Origin: Begonia masoniana
Lineage: Eukaryota; Streptophyta; Magnoliopsida; Cucurbitales; Begoniaceae
Assembly: GCA_022432975.1 (NCBI GenBank)
Contig: CM039510.1
Coordinates: 10,198,414-10,262,413, forward strand
Length of the DNA stretch: 64,000 bases
Direction: 5' to 3'
Position 1 is the first letter of the stretch. Each line of letters starts with the position of its first letter. The notes under the pieces are model-generated. The model saw nothing but the letters and a program-made list of their open reading frames with translations, searched no databases and was not told where the DNA came from. Below, piece by piece: positions 10,920 to 23,443 of this stretch. Both the position numbers and the translations under genes were made by a program.

Positions 10920-11240
10920 CAGCACTATGATAGACCGTACTGATTGACACTCTGTCTGGAGATTGACACCTCCAGCTCTTTATAAGATCTTAAACCGTGC
11001 AAGCAGTCAACACTTTGTCTTGGCAGTCGACGCTTTGAGCTTTCTCTAATTTCTTCAATCGTGCTAGCGGTCGATACTTTATCTTGGCGATCGACACCTT
11101 GAGCTCTCTGTAATTTTTGCAACTGTTGTGCAGTTGACCTTGCACACTGTTGGTCAACACTTTAAACTCTCTGTAAGTTTTCTTAAATGGTCATGCGGTC
11201 AACATCTTGCTGGGTTGGTTGACACTTTGAGCTCTCGGGT
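10920..11240. repeat. Degenerate ~64-bp minisatellite with (T)CGAC(A)CTTT words
   Basis: Four to five imperfect units of roughly 63-66 bp. Each holds a GGTCGAC/GGTCAAC-type word, CACTTTGAGCTCTC and a TAATTTT stretch. The units are too diverged for recent expansion. Confidence 0.6.
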
Positions 11241-11792
11241 CCTTAAAATGTTTTTCGCATACATTTTCATCTAAGTTCTATGAGTTTCATCATTAATTAA
11301 GAAGATTTAAATGTACTTGTTAGAATAACAAAATATCCCTTATCATTGGTATTTCCAAATATCATAATAGATCAATAAACAATTTAGAAGACTCGTCATC
11401 AAAATACTTTCAACTTAAATCTCTTTAAGCTAACATAATCATTTCTCTTCATGCTAACGACAAAGGTGTGCTATCCGGATTTGATATATGAATTTCTTCT
11501 CAATAGGAATATAATTGCTTATACTGTTCATTTTCCTTCCCTTCGTTGAGTCTTCGAGCTTTATTTTTGACCCTTCTTGTCAGAGTTGGTGTAATATCAA
11601 CATTAAAATTTTTCCTTTCTCAATAAGGGAAGGAACTTCCCACATAGATTGGCTTTTGAACCTGTCAAACTACTGCTTTTCCACCCTTTTTGCCGAAGAA
11701 TGTTAGCCAAGTGTGCACATCATTAAGCTCTTAATTTAAAATGTAACTTTGTATTGCACCTCATTCGCCAGACGCATCCATTCTGACACACA
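11241..11792. other. Non-coding stretch, nothing recognised
   Basis: AT-rich sequence into which the 11798 solo LTR inserted. No gene found. Confidence 0.4.
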
Positions 11793-13258
11793 ACTGTTGT
11801 AATACCCGATTCTATCAAACCGTTTCTCTATTCCTTTTAAACTAATGGCACAATTTTTATGGCAATATTAAATGTAGGGTTAGTGGATGACTAGGCAAGG
11901 GCATAAGGGTAATTAGAAATTCAAAGGTGGATAACGTATTTAAGGAAACTATTAATGAAGTAGCCGCCATTGTTTACTTCATTCCCGCTCCATTTTCAGC
12001 TCCTCAGCTTAGCAGAGCGCGATAGGAGACCCCCTTCGACTTCCTCCAGCGATTTCCTCCGAACTTGGTGAGTTTTGCTTCTATTTCTTGTTACATTGTA
12101 TCTATTGTTGGTAGGAGGGATGATAAATGAGGTTTTGAGAAGGCGGTAAGCGAGTGGTGGTTTCGGTTTAAGTTGAAATCGGGAATGCACAATGACTAGA
12201 GTTCCCAAAACAGTTTCCCTTAGATTTCTAGTGGTTTAGAATGAAGATTAGAGGGAATATAATGTATGCTCTGTCTATAGTTTTAGGTTTGAGTAATACC
12301 CGAAGTAGCTTGCAACCAAGTTTTTTCAGGAGACTAGGTAAGTAAAGTTTGCTTGTGCCTTCGGGCCTACATCACAAAACATTAGGGTTTGTATGCTGGA
12401 ATGTGTTGGTATGTCATGCATCATATTTTAAAAAAAAAAAAGTATACGAAAATGAATTTGAATGCATGTTGGCATAGTGAGGATTGAACATATTGAAACA
12501 GTTGTGTGAATCAGTTTCACTGTTAAGGGAAGTAATCCGCCCCTTAATGAGATAGTGGATATTTATACTTTGGGAGAGTTGATCCAACTTCTAATTTCAC
12601 AGGAGGATCTGAACATGTGAATCAGATTTGCTGTTAAGGGAATTTATCCGCCCCTTAATGAGCCAGTGGATGTATATACTTTGGGAGAGTTGATCCAACT
12701 CCCAATTTCACAGGGGGATCTGAACAGAAACGAAACATGAACAACTGAGTCGAGAAAGTAGAAATTGCATGATTAGGAATTTATATATATTTCAGTGTTT
12801 CATTTCATTACAGCTTTACTTACTTAGCATTAGGCTAATAGATGAGTTTTGTGATGTAGGTGTTGAGGATACTGCAGGTGAATTTCCTGATTGCACAGAT
12901 GATTAGATGTGGTTGGAGGAGTACATTCATGCCTCGGCCTGGTAAACTGATGAGGCGGGTTAACTGTTGTCTGATGGTGTGAAAGTTTAGTTGACAGTAT
13001 TTCAATTTAAGTATGTTGAATTTTCATTACGGAAGTGATTTCAATGTTTTGAATACAATTTCGAGATTTTCCCTGTTAATAGTATTCTGTTGGGATTTAA
13101 TGTTGGCACTCACTGGAATTTTAGTAATGTGATGGTTTGAAATGTTTTTGAAGGGTTTTAGTGAAGTGAGTAAATTCTTTTCTATAGGTTGAGTTGTTGT
13201 TCTGTTGTCTATTGAAAGATGTCTTCAGTGGAAGCCATCGGATGATATAGAACGAAAT

Positions 13259-13500
13259 TTGTCGTTTAGTGACCGGTGGATGTCGTGTGTTAATCCACCG
13301 GAAGATGTAGGAAATGTTTTGTCGTTTAGTGACCGGTGGATGTCATGTGTTAATCCACCGGAAGATGTAGGAAATGTTTTGTCGTTTAGTGACCGGTGGA
13401 TGTCGTGTGTTAATCCACCGGAAGATGTAGGAAATGTTTTGTCGTTTTGTGACCGGTGAATATCGTATGATAATCTACCGGAAGATGTAAGAAGTGTTTT
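13259..13500. repeat. 60-bp tandem array in L1
   Basis: About four units with exact 60-bp spacing. Each contains TTTAGTGACCGGTGGATGTC and CCACCGGAAGATGTAGG; the ACCGGTGG and CCACCGG words can pair. The last unit is diverged. Confidence 0.9.
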
Positions 13501-13882
13501 GTCGTCTAGCCACCGGTGGATGCTGTATAGCGTTAATCATCCGGCTGACGTCACTGGAAGGTGTAGAGCGTATTTTGTCGTTTTGCCACCGGATGATGTC
13601 TTCTATTTTCTGTTTCAGCCCCTTTTGTTGACTTTGTCCAGCGGGCGATGCGTTTGACTTTTGAAACCTATAAAGTATTCTGCGATTTAATCCTTTATTC
13701 CTTTTGCCGATTATTCCCAAAAATTCTAACTGAGTATTCAAGCCTTGTACAATAGTTTTGTTTAACTCCATTTTACTTAAATGATTTCCGCTGCAAGTTT
13801 CGAATATTATTGTTTTGAAGATTCCGCTTATGTCAAATTTTTTTCAAAAAAATAAATACGGTTAAAATTTTAGTCATGTACG

Positions 13883-16294
13883 TGTAACACCCGACTTTAA
13901 TTAAAAATTTAAAATAACAGATAAATCTATTAAGTATAATCGATGAATGAAATTTTAGTATAATGTAGGTTAGGTTGAAGAATGAGTAAGTAAGGGCATA
14001 AGGGTAATTGGCAAATTTGAAAGTGGATAAGGTATTTAAGGCAAAAAGTTTAGAGTAGCCGCCACCACTACTCATTTTCTTTCCCTTTCGGTCTTCAGCT
14101 CGAACGACAGAAATCTCTAGGCAATTCTCCTGCCCGATTCTCCTTCAACCTAGGTAAGCCCTCCTTGTTTTCTTGCGATTTTAGTAGTTAGATAGCTGGG
14201 GGAGTACGATGTGAGGAGTTTCGAGGAATGTTGTGATTTAGAGTAGGTTCGGGCTGAGCGACTATTGAGAATACCTGAGTTGTGGGGTTTCAAATTTGGT
14301 TCCTCAAACTCCTGTATTGATTCTGTGAAGTTTAGTGAAAGTTTGATATATGTACTATTATGATTTTAGGTGAGCGAGCTTCTGAAGTAGCATTTAGCCG
14401 AGCGATTTCCAGGGAGCCAGGTAAGTAGAGTTTGTTTGTGCCTTCGGCCTACATCACAAACAGTAGGATTTATGTATGTTTGTATGTTTATTACCCGTTG
14501 TCATGCATCATGTTTTGAAATATTACGAAAATGAATTTACATGAAACGCATGGTAAATGTGAGCAGGATGATCAGAACAACTGTTAAGGGGGATTAATCC
14601 GCCCCTTAATTGAGAACAGAGGATTGAGGTTTTGGGAAAAGTGATCCACTTCCCAATCCTACAGGGGGATCAGACCAGTTAACTGTTAAGGGAATTAATC
14701 CGCCCCTTAATTGAGATCAGAGGATGTATGCTTTGGGGAATGACTGATCCACTTTCCCATCGTACAGAGGGATCCACAGAGAACAAATTTGAATACAACT
14801 GAGATGAGAAAGTAGAGAATGCATGTTTAGGGAAATTTTTGTTTCATTAATTCATTTCATTCATTGCTCTACTTGCTTAGCATTAGGCTAATAGATGAGT
14901 TTGTGATGTAGGTGAAGAAGTTACTGAAGGTGTGTTTACCGACCGATAAGAGGACCAGGCTGGTTGGAGGAGCATTTTCAGGCATCGGTTTGGCCATCTG
15001 TTGAGGCGGTTTAATCCATGGCTGCAGGTGTTGAGTTGGGAGTAACTAGTTCAGTATAGATGTTTCTTTTTCTGAAAATTTTATGATAGTAGTGTTTTCA
15101 AAACTTTGAATACATTCTGAGAATCTTTGATATTAGTGTTCTGTTGGGTTTTGAAAATACTATTTTCTACTGGATTTGAGTGATGCAATGATTTGATCTG
15201 TCTCTGATTGGTCTTAGTAAAATGCTTAAATCCTTTGATAGTCGAAGCTTTCTTGGAATACAGCAGAATTGCTGTTCTGAAGTCTATCGGCAGATGTTGG
15301 ATGAAGGAGTCATCCGGCTGACGTCATCGGTAGATGAAAGTGGTAAGTCTTGTCGTCTAGCGATCGGCAGATGTTGGATGAAGTAGTCATCCGGCTGACG
15401 TCATTGGTAGATGAAAGTGGTAAGTTATGTCGTCTAGCGATCGGCAGATGTTGGATGAAGGAGTCATCCGGCTGACGTCATCGGTAGATGAAAGTGGTAA
15501 GTCTTGTCGTCTAGCGATCGGCAGATGTTGGATGAAGGAGTCATCCGGCTGACGTCATCGGTAGATGAAAGTGGTAAGTTCTGTCGTCTAGCGATCGGCA
15601 GATGTTGGATGAAGGAGTCATCCGGCTGACGTCATCGGTAGATGAAAGTGGTAAGTTTTGTCGTCTAGCGATCGGCAGATGTTGGATGAAGGAGTCATCC
15701 GGCTGACGTCATCGGTAGATATAAGTTGCAAATTGTAGTCTAGCGATCGGCAGATGCTGGAGGAAGGAATCCCCCGGCTGACGTCATCGGTAGATGTAAG
15801 TAGCAAGTTTTGTCGCCTAGCTATAGGTAGATGCAGTCTACCGAAAGTTGTCCTGTTTGTATATCTTCCGGCTGACGTCATCGAAAGATGTAGGTAGTGT
15901 TTGTCGTTTTGTGACCAGTTGATATAACCGAAGTTTTGTCGTTTGTCATTAGTAGAGGCCTCCTATTTTCTATTTCTGCTCATTGTGTTGACTTTGTCGT
16001 CGGCAGATGTGTTTGACTTCTGCAATTTCATGGGTATTCCACATTTTTAAAGCTTTATATTTTTGGCCCATTATTCTTAACACTCCCAACAATTATTTTA
16101 AAATGTTTTCACATATTATTTAACTTCATTGATGTTCGATTGATTTCCGCTACATGTTTTAAAATACATCGAGTTTTAGAAAATGTCAAATTTTGACTGT
16201 CGAGTGAAATATTTTTAAATTTAGTATCAAGTCGTCATGGTTCGGTTCAGTGTGTTGAGTAGCAAACCAGGTTTAGATAACTCGGGGCATTACA
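13883..16294 (+). mobile_element. Solo LTR 'L2' nested in L1
   Basis: It starts TGTAACACCCG and ends CGGGGCATTACA (one transition from GTTACA). The perfect TSD GTACG lies at 13878-13882 and 16295-16299. Length is 2412 bp. It belongs to the same LTR superfamily as L1: TATA (GTATTTAAGG, ~14032), splice-like AGCCAG/GTAAGTAGAG, two hairpin units (about 14583 and 14685) and a TGACGTCA array. It inserted about 50 bp before the end of L1, so it is younger than L1. Confidence 0.9.
15284..15890. repeat. 77-bp tandem array with TGACGTCA motifs in L2
   Basis: Six good and about two diverged units at 77-bp spacing. Each holds CGATCGGCAGATG, CATCCGGCTGACGTCATCGG and a GTCGTCTAGCGAT word. This gives about eight TGACGTCA palindromes (first near 15319; the second copy reads GACGTCATTGG). 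Confidence 0.9.
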
Positions 16295-16348
16295 GTACGG
16301 GTATGGTGTGACGAACCGGGTTCAGATAACTCGGGGTGTTACAACTGT

Positions 16349-17300
16349 CAATCGCTGACAATCACTTTTAATGAATTTCACCCTATACTCATTCTTCAAA
16401 GTATAATATACTATTTATTCTCTAACTGTTTTCAAATAAGTATATTTCTTTACTAGAAAAATACCCACTTCTAGTGAACACACCTCATGTACTAGTCTAC
16501 TTTAACATTCATCATCCTCTAAGTCACATAATGAACAAAACTTCTCATCTAGAGTTACCAATGTTGAATTCTCCTTTATTTCTTGATCAAATACTTTAAA
16601 ATCAAATGCCCTAAGCTCACCATATAGAGGTTTTGAGTACGAATCCTCCTTATGTTGAGATTCACATCTTCATGATTACCAATTAGCAACCCAACATCCA
16701 TCAGCATAGATAAAATACCATTAGGGCACCCAAAATAAAGAAAATCACAGGTCAAATAGAGAAATAGAGCAAATAAATAGATTGTATAGGAGAAGAATCA
16801 AGGATTTTCCAGAAAAAACAAAAAACTTCTGAGTATATAGGGTGGGTCTTCGAAAGAGGGGTTCTGCTCTCACACGCAAGGAGAAAGGAAACCTGTGACT
16901 TTTTATATACCCCTGAGAGCGGGATCCAGCTGTTAAAAATGGGATCCTGACTGGGACCAGTAGTGAGATTCCACTCGGTGGAGCAAGATCTCGATGCTGA
17001 TGCTCTTGTGTTTTCCTCTTTAGATCTAAACCTGCGGTAGGATTTTGCTCAGTGGAGCGGGATCCCACTGCGAGATGTTGCTAATTTTACCTCTCTAGAG
17101 TGGGACCGGCAGTGAGATTTCACTCCAACGAGCGGGATCCTGGTTACCCCCGACCTTGAATTTGACACCTGACACAAGATCCCGTCACATGATCACGCTT
17201 TTTGATTGGGGATCCTAGAATTTTGAATTTCTAACAGAAAACTCAAGAGCGGGATCACGCTCGTCGACAACAGGATCCTATGAGAGTTACGTTTTTAAGT
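16349..17300. repeat. Non-coding flank with GGGATCC-rich repeat, right copy
   Basis: From about 16915 the sequence is dense in (A)GCGGGATCC(C) words. The part at 17100-17300 is the inverted counterpart of 7188-7400. The left half (16349-16900) shows no recognisable feature. Confidence 0.55.
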
Positions 17301-17563
17301 GTAGCTAGTTTAATGACAATTTTGTTTATAAAAAAATTTAAAGGTGATTTTGTTAAGCCCTTTAGTTTAAGGTTTGGGTGTAAATTAGCTTATAATTCAA
17401 GCTTATTAGTCTAATTTAGACTTTTGAGTAAAGAATTTGACAAAAAAAATTATGAGATATGTTTCTTTGATAATTAATTATTAATATTTTATTGATAACC
17501 TAGAATTTAAGCTCGTTGCCCAAGAGCAAAACTGGACCAAAACCTCAATTTTATCTTGAACCG
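17301..17563. other. Non-coding AT-rich flank
   Basis: No recognisable feature. Its right end (…GAACCGCAGTT) is the target site of the next LTR. Confidence 0.4.
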
Positions 17564-17814
17564 CAGTTTGTGACGCCCCCAAACCGGATTGGGGTCGAAG
17601 GGCCTCACTCCAGACATTTTAAAATGTGGACTATTTTTTTTTTTTTGAACTTTTAAAACATTACACAGAGTATAAATCTTCTCTGGAGCTAAAAAGAGGA
17701 AATCCCGAAACAGAAATAGACGACTGAAACTTGAAGGCAGAATAGACGACAGACATGAAGTGGAAGACTTAATAAAAATGGGAACAGAAACTGGAAGTCA
17801 AGCCGTGGAAGACT

Positions 17815-18180
17815 TACTGTGGATGGCAGAAGCCGTGGACGTTTGAAATAAAAGGGCAGAAATAGTAGACAACAGAAGCCTTTGGACGTTTAAGATAAAA
17901 GGCAGTGACCGTGGACGTTTGAAATAAAAGGCAGAAACAGCAGACAACAGAAGCCTGTGGACGTTTAAGATCAAAGGCAGAAACAGAAGCCTGTGGACAA
18001 ACAGAAGCTGTGGACGTTTAAAATCAAAGACAGGATCTGTGGACAAACAGAATCCGTGGACGTTTAAAATCAAAGACAGAATCTGTGGACAAACAGAAGA
18101 TGTGGACAATCGGGTGCTGTGGACAATCGAAAACTGTGGACAATCGGAAACTGTGGACAATCGGAAACTGTGGACAATCG
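17815..18180. repeat. GTGGACGTTTAAAATC-type tandem repeats in L3
   Basis: Irregular units built from GTGGACGTTT(A/G)AAAT, AAAGGCAGA and CTGTGGACAAACAGAA; later ones shorten to CTGTGGACAATCGGAAA at about 18-bp spacing. Confidence 0.8.
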
Positions 18181-18529
18181 GGAATTAAAGGCAGAATGGA
18201 CGATAAAATTTAAAGGCAGTATGGACGATAAAATTTTAAAGGCAGGATGGACGACTGAGATCGAAGGCAAAATAGACGACGGAAATTTGAAAGGCAGAAT
18301 GGAGGATTGAGTCTGAAGGCAAAATGGACGACGGGATTTGAAAGGCAGAATGGACGACTAACACTTAGCCGAATACTTGAAAACTCGAAAGACAAAAACT
18401 GAAAGGCAGAATGGACGACTGAATATAAAGGCAGAATGGACGACTAACACTTAGCCGAATACTTGAAAACTCGAAAGACAGAAACTGAAAGGCAGAATGG
18501 ACAACTGAATATAAAGGCAGAATGGACAA

Positions 18530-18685
18530 CTGTTTTACAGAAGGCATGGACGACTGTTTTACAGCAAAAAATGACAACTGTTTTACAAAAAGCATGGACG
18601 ACTATTTTACAGAAGGCGTGGACGACTATTTTACAGAAGGCGTGGACGACTATTTTACAGAAGGCGTGGACGACTGTTTTCTTTT
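18530..18685. repeat. 24-bp tandem array in L3
   Basis: About six units of CAGAAGGCGTGGACGACTAT plus TTTA; the last three are nearly identical and the left ones diverged. Being a multiple of three, it creates spurious repetitive open frames. Confidence 0.85.
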
Positions 18686-20151
18686 GGAAAACTTGAAGAC
18701 TTTAAAGACATAACATATGCTCCTTCGATCGATCGGCTACCCCAGGCGATCGATCAGCTACCTCTCTGTTTGACGACTTACTTCTTTTGACACAAAAAGC
18801 ATCAAACTTCAAAATCCGATTCAAAAGGTGAGTTTAAAACATGCTTGAAAACATTACAGAAGTTCAAGAAAATCTAACTACATGATAGCTCTAAAATCTG
18901 AAACGATCTATGAACAACGCAAAGGAAAAGACTCTAAGCAGTTCTAGAATATTTCAAAACATACATACAACTGTCAAAATAAAGGTTTTAAATCTTCAAC
19001 CCAATACCTATACATTTTCAAATCCCAACAGAATTCCCACATAGACTATACAGACATGACATTCATTTAAAAAGAACTTCACTCACGGGTCAGAAATATG
19101 TCTGGCTGCCACAACCACCCCCGAAAGCTCATGCCACCAACCACCTATTCGTCGACCTGAGGCACAAAATCCTCATCCACAGGGTCCGTACCTACATCAG
19201 GGAGTTCAACTGTGAGCCTAGAGCTCAATAAGAACATATTAAAATGCAGTGATGCATATGCTATGCATGAACTTTCGAAATACAGTGACATTACAATACA
19301 TTATTTTATCTGTCAGGGGGGTATAAGTGGGGCTTATAGGGGAACTGGCACAGCAGAGGTGCACTTTCAGGCACATTACAGAGATACAGTACAGTAATAC
19401 AAAACAGAATGCCAGTCCCCGTCCCACACTTAACAGAACATTACATTACAGGTTTTATATTTCTTAACTTCAAACCGTGTGCATAAAATATTTACATGAC
19501 TTTAGAGAAAAATGTGTATGCATGAACATTCACTGTGCGGAGACTTAACATACTATAAAACTGTTCAAAATACACATGAATAACATGACATCTAAACCAT
19601 ACACTGAGCATGGCAATAAATTTACTTATGGTCGAATCATCGACCTAACTACCCAACGATAACCCGACGACATTTTTAACCTAGTATCTCCGTGATGTAG
19701 GGCTTTAAGGACTACCCTACGCGTATGAACTTACCTGTTGTCCGTGAGTTGCAGCTTTGATCGTAAGTCCTCAGCGATCCACAGATCTTAGGTGAAGAAA
19801 AATGAAGAAAACAGGAAAAAGATTGAGGTTAAAATTGCCATTGGTCGCCTGGAAGAGAGAAACAGAGAGGAGAGGAAGAATATGGAGGTTTACGTAGAAG
19901 AGAAGATAAGAGGTAGGTTTCTCAACAAGTTTTGGACATTTGGCATCCATCCATTGGCTTCCTCCCACCAACCTTAATTCCTACCTAAACTACCCCTCCA
20001 TTGGTTTTCTAACTAAATGATTTGTTTTGGTTACACTTTTTAACATTTACTTTACTTAATTTCACTTAACATTGTATAGTGACATGTACATGCAATTCAT
20101 GAAACAGTACACTTTTTGACATTTACTTTACATAACTTCACTTGACATAGT

Positions 20152-20427
20152 TACATTGGGGGCAATCGATCCCACCGAAGTTACATTGGGGGCAATTAAT
20201 CCCACCGAAGACACATTGGGGGCAATCAATCCCACCGAAGAAACATTGGGGGCAATCGATCTCACCGAAGTCACATTGTGGGCAATCAATCCCACCGAAG
20301 AAACATTGGAGGCAATCGATCCCACCGAAGTCACATTAGGGGCAATCGATCCCACCGAAGTCACATTGGGGGCAATCGATCCCACCGAAGTCACATTGGG
20401 GGCAATCGATCCCACCGAAGTCACATT
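20152..20427. repeat. 30-bp tandem array in L3
   Basis: Nine units with exact 30-bp spacing, each ACATTGGGGGCAATCGATCC plus CACCGAAGTC with few changes. It is open in both strands because 30 is a multiple of three; the repeat peptides are not credible proteins. Confidence 0.9.
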
Positions 20428-20672
20428 TATTCATTACCTCACTTACATACTTCATACATGAAAAACATTTTCTGTTAAACATGATGCATGAACCCCATAT
20501 ACCAATTCATAAACGTATAATCTTAATCTTCCCATAGTTCTGTCTTTAAATTCCTGCATTATAGCTTTTCTATTGTTTCTACTTTGTTCGGTAATCGTTT
20601 CTAGGGTCTTATAAGGATTCGGCACACTTAGCAGGAATATTCGGCATGAAATTTCCCGGGTGTTACACAATT

Positions 20673-21012
20673 TTTGTCTAGGTGCAGTCTAATTTGACCC
20701 ACCAATATTCCTAGTTTCGGTTCCAAGTTTTCAAGACCTGTGGTCCACGATTTTGGGGTCAAAAATCGTGAAAGCAGAACTAAACCCTGGGTCAAAAATT
20801 CTACCCAAAAGCTGGTTAAAACCGACCAAAAAACTAGCTTTAAATCTGAGCCAAACTCTAAAAAATTGATCCAAAAACAATGAAAAATGCCCATAATTTG
20901 TTTTTGAAAATTTGGAACAAAATCGGGAAGGAACCGTGAAACACGGTCGATCTTGTTCTGATCCCAAAATCCCACGGTTCTAGAACCATGGAACTGTGGG
21001 AGACGGTTTCAG
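20673..21012. other. Unassigned flank between L3 and the movement-protein element
   Basis: Contains a near-perfect palindrome CCACGGTTCTAGAACCATGG (around 20973-20992) and repeated GAACCGTG words. It replaces the expected 5' half of copy E1, so the break in the element lies near 21010. Confidence 0.4.
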
Positions 21013-23443
21013 GGGTGATTTATTACTCAAATCAAGTGATGAAGATACAAATTATGAATCATCTAGTGATTATGATGATTTCTCTTCTTATTCTTCTGAA
21101 GATAACAAATGCATCAATAAATGCTATAATCAAATAAAACAATTATCTATTAATGTTTTATCTAAATCTCAACAAGAAATTCTTGAAGATATTGACTAAA
21201 TTAATGATCCAAAATTAAGATTTAAAATTTTAGAGATGATGATTCAAAATACTCAAAATACTTATGAAAAGGCAAAAATTCCTAAGATAGAAAATGATAC
21301 ATATGAATGAAAGAAATTCAAAAATTGAAGCTAATATTACTTCTACATCAAATCAACCTTTTCCCAAAGAAAAATATCTTTCTTCATATAATGAAAATGC
21401 AGCAGACATGTTGAATATTATTAACAAAATTAATTATAAAAAATGGTACATTAAAATTGATTTAATTATCAATCAAAATTATGAACTTTTTAATATCACT
21501 GCTCTAGTTGATAGTGGAGCAGATATTAATTGTATTCAAGAAGATATTGTACCTACCAAATATTTTGAAAAAACTATTCAAACATTAATTGCTGCTGGAG
21601 GTAGTAAATTAAAAGTCAAATATAAATTATCAAAAGTAATAATTTGTAATGCCAACCAAAATTGTTTAGAAACAACTTTTCTTCTGGTAAAAAATTTACA
21701 ACATAAGGTGATATTAGGAACAACTTTTTTATAAAAAATTATGCCTATTACTATGATAGATCAACAAGGTATTCATACTATTGTGAATAATCAAAAGATT
21801 ATTTATAATTTTGTGTTAGACCCAGAAACCAACTTTATTAATGAATTAAAATCTTTTTATGATAACAAAACAAAACAAATTAGTTTCTTGAAAATAGAGA
21901 TTAGTTATTTAAAGATTGAGGATCATCTCAAAAATCCTCATATCATAAGCAAAATCAAAGATATTGAAATTCAATTTCAAAATGAAGTATGTAATAATAC
22001 TCCAAATATTTTTTGGGATAGAAAGAGACATTGTTTCTTTACCCTACATTCCTAATTATGATGAAAAACAAATTCCAACAAAAGCTAGGCCAAGTCAAAT
22101 GAAACAAGAATACTTGGAATTATGCAAAAAAGAAATAAAAACTCTGTTAGAGAAAAAACTTATTCGAAAAAGTTACTCTCATTGGAGTTGTACAGCTTTT
22201 TATGTTAACAAAGCTGCAGAGAAGAAAAGAAGAGTACCTTGCCTTGTCATAAATTACAAACATTTAAATGATACCTTACAATGGATTAGGTATCCAATTC
22301 CCAACAAAAAAATTTATTAGATTGATTACAATCTGCTCTAATATTTTCAAAATTTGATTTAAAGTTAGGATATTGGCAAATTCAAATAGCTGAAGCTGAT
22401 AGATACAAAACTGCATTTGTAGTTCCCTTTGGACATTACGAATGGAATATAATGCCCTTTGGATTAAAAAATGCACCCTCTGAATACCAAAATATAATCA
22501 ATGATATTTTTGCAAACTATTCACAATTTTGTATTGTCTATGTAGATGATATTCTAGTTTATTCACAATCTATAGATCAACATTTTAAACATCTTAGAAT
22601 TATAAAAGATGTAATAAAAAGAAATGGTTTAGTTATTTCAGCACCTAAACTAAAATTGTTTCAAACCAATGTTAGGTTCTTAGGACATAACATTAATCAA
22701 GGAACAATCATTCCAATTAGTAGAAGCATAGAATTCGCATCAAAATTCCCTAATGAGATAAAAGACAAAACTCAATTACAAAAATATTTAGGTAGCCTAA
22801 ATTATTTAGGAGATTTTTATAAAAATGTTGCTCAAGATACAAATTTATTATACCAAAGACTAAGGAAAAATCCTACTCCTTGGTCCCCACAACATACAAA
22901 AGCTGTCAAAAGAATAAAGGTTAAAGCTACTACTTTATCTTGTTTATCTTTATCAAATGCTAGTTGGAACAAAATAGTTGAAACAGATGCCTCTGAGATT
23001 GGCTATGGAGGTATTCTCAAACAACTTAATCCAAATACTTCTAAAGAAGAATTAATTCGTTTTACTTTTGGTGTTTAGAAACCAGTACAACAAAATTACT
23101 CCACAGTCAAAAAAGAGATTTTATCTATTGTTAAATATATTTCAAAATTTCAAAATGATTTATTAAATCAAAAATTTCTACTTAGAGTTGATTGCTCTTC
23201 TGCCAATAATATTTTAACTAAAGATGTTCAAAATCTTGTTTCAAACAAATATTTGCAAGATGACAATCTGAATTATCAATTTATGATTTTTCAATCTAAC
23301 ATATAAAATGATCAAATAATTCTTTGTCTAATTTCTTAACTAGAGAATTTTGGCAGGATGGCAACCCCGTTTAGGGAGGCAAAGGCCGAGGTTGAAAAAC
23401 AAATTTATATCAAAAAGAATTTCCCACTTTAGGGGAAACATCC
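21013..23443 (+). pseudogene. Movement-protein element copy E1: end of capsid/gag, protease, reverse transcriptase, RNase H
   Basis: It opens with an acidic, Ser/Asp/Glu-rich tail (about 21013-21199) as found after the zinc knuckle of pararetrovirus coat proteins. An aspartic protease with LVDSGADIN follows (21294-21734), then reverse transcriptase (about 21960-22700, catalytic YVDD at about 22538) and RNase H (TDAS at about 22984). The proteins copy RNA into DNA. The frame is broken by stops and shifts (for example at 21734, 22055, 22318 and 23076), so it is dead. Protease-RT-RNase H without integrase, together with the movement protein in copy E2, points to Caulimoviridae-like ancestry. At its 3' end the RNase H frame runs into the Gly/Arg-rich ORF start at 23356, where a solo LTR interrupts. 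Confidence 0.85.

Larger units (their letters stand above)
11798..16343 (+). mobile_element. Solo LTR 'L1' (Ty3/gypsy-type), interrupted by solo LTR 'L2'
   Basis: It starts TGTAATACCCG and ends GGGGTGTTACA, with a perfect 5-bp TSD ACTGT at 11793-11797 and 16344-16348. Without the nested LTR and its TSD it is about 2.13 kb, close to the 2.19-kb 3' LTR of the full gypsy element at 58925-61111, with which it shares sequence throughout its left part. It has a TATA box (GTATTTAAGG, ~11937), hairpin units near 12521 and 12634, and a 60-bp array. A solo LTR forms when the two LTRs of an element recombine. Confidence 0.9.
17569..20667 (-). mobile_element. Solo LTR 'L3' of 3.1 kb
   Basis: On the plus strand it runs TGTGACGCCCCC...GGGTGTTACA. 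Reading on the minus strand (TGTAACACCCGGG...GGGGGCGTCACA) gives the same start/end style as the other LTRs, and the splice-like motif CAACAG/GTAAGTTCATACG is on that strand (about 19738-19725). The TSD is CAGTT (17564-17568) versus CAATT (20668-20672), one mismatch. The 18.7-17.57-kb part is matched in opposite orientation by 28059-29169. It contains three separate tandem arrays. Confidence 0.85.

Noticed and set aside
13205..13459. 84-codon repetitive frame
   Set aside because: Generated by the 60-bp array inside solo LTR L1.
15284..15890. CRISPR-like or integron-like repeats
   Set aside because: Contiguous 77-bp tandem units with scattered substitutions and no spacers.
20128..20461. Repetitive open frames on both strands
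   Set aside because: Artefact of a 30-bp tandem array, which stays open because the unit is divisible by three.
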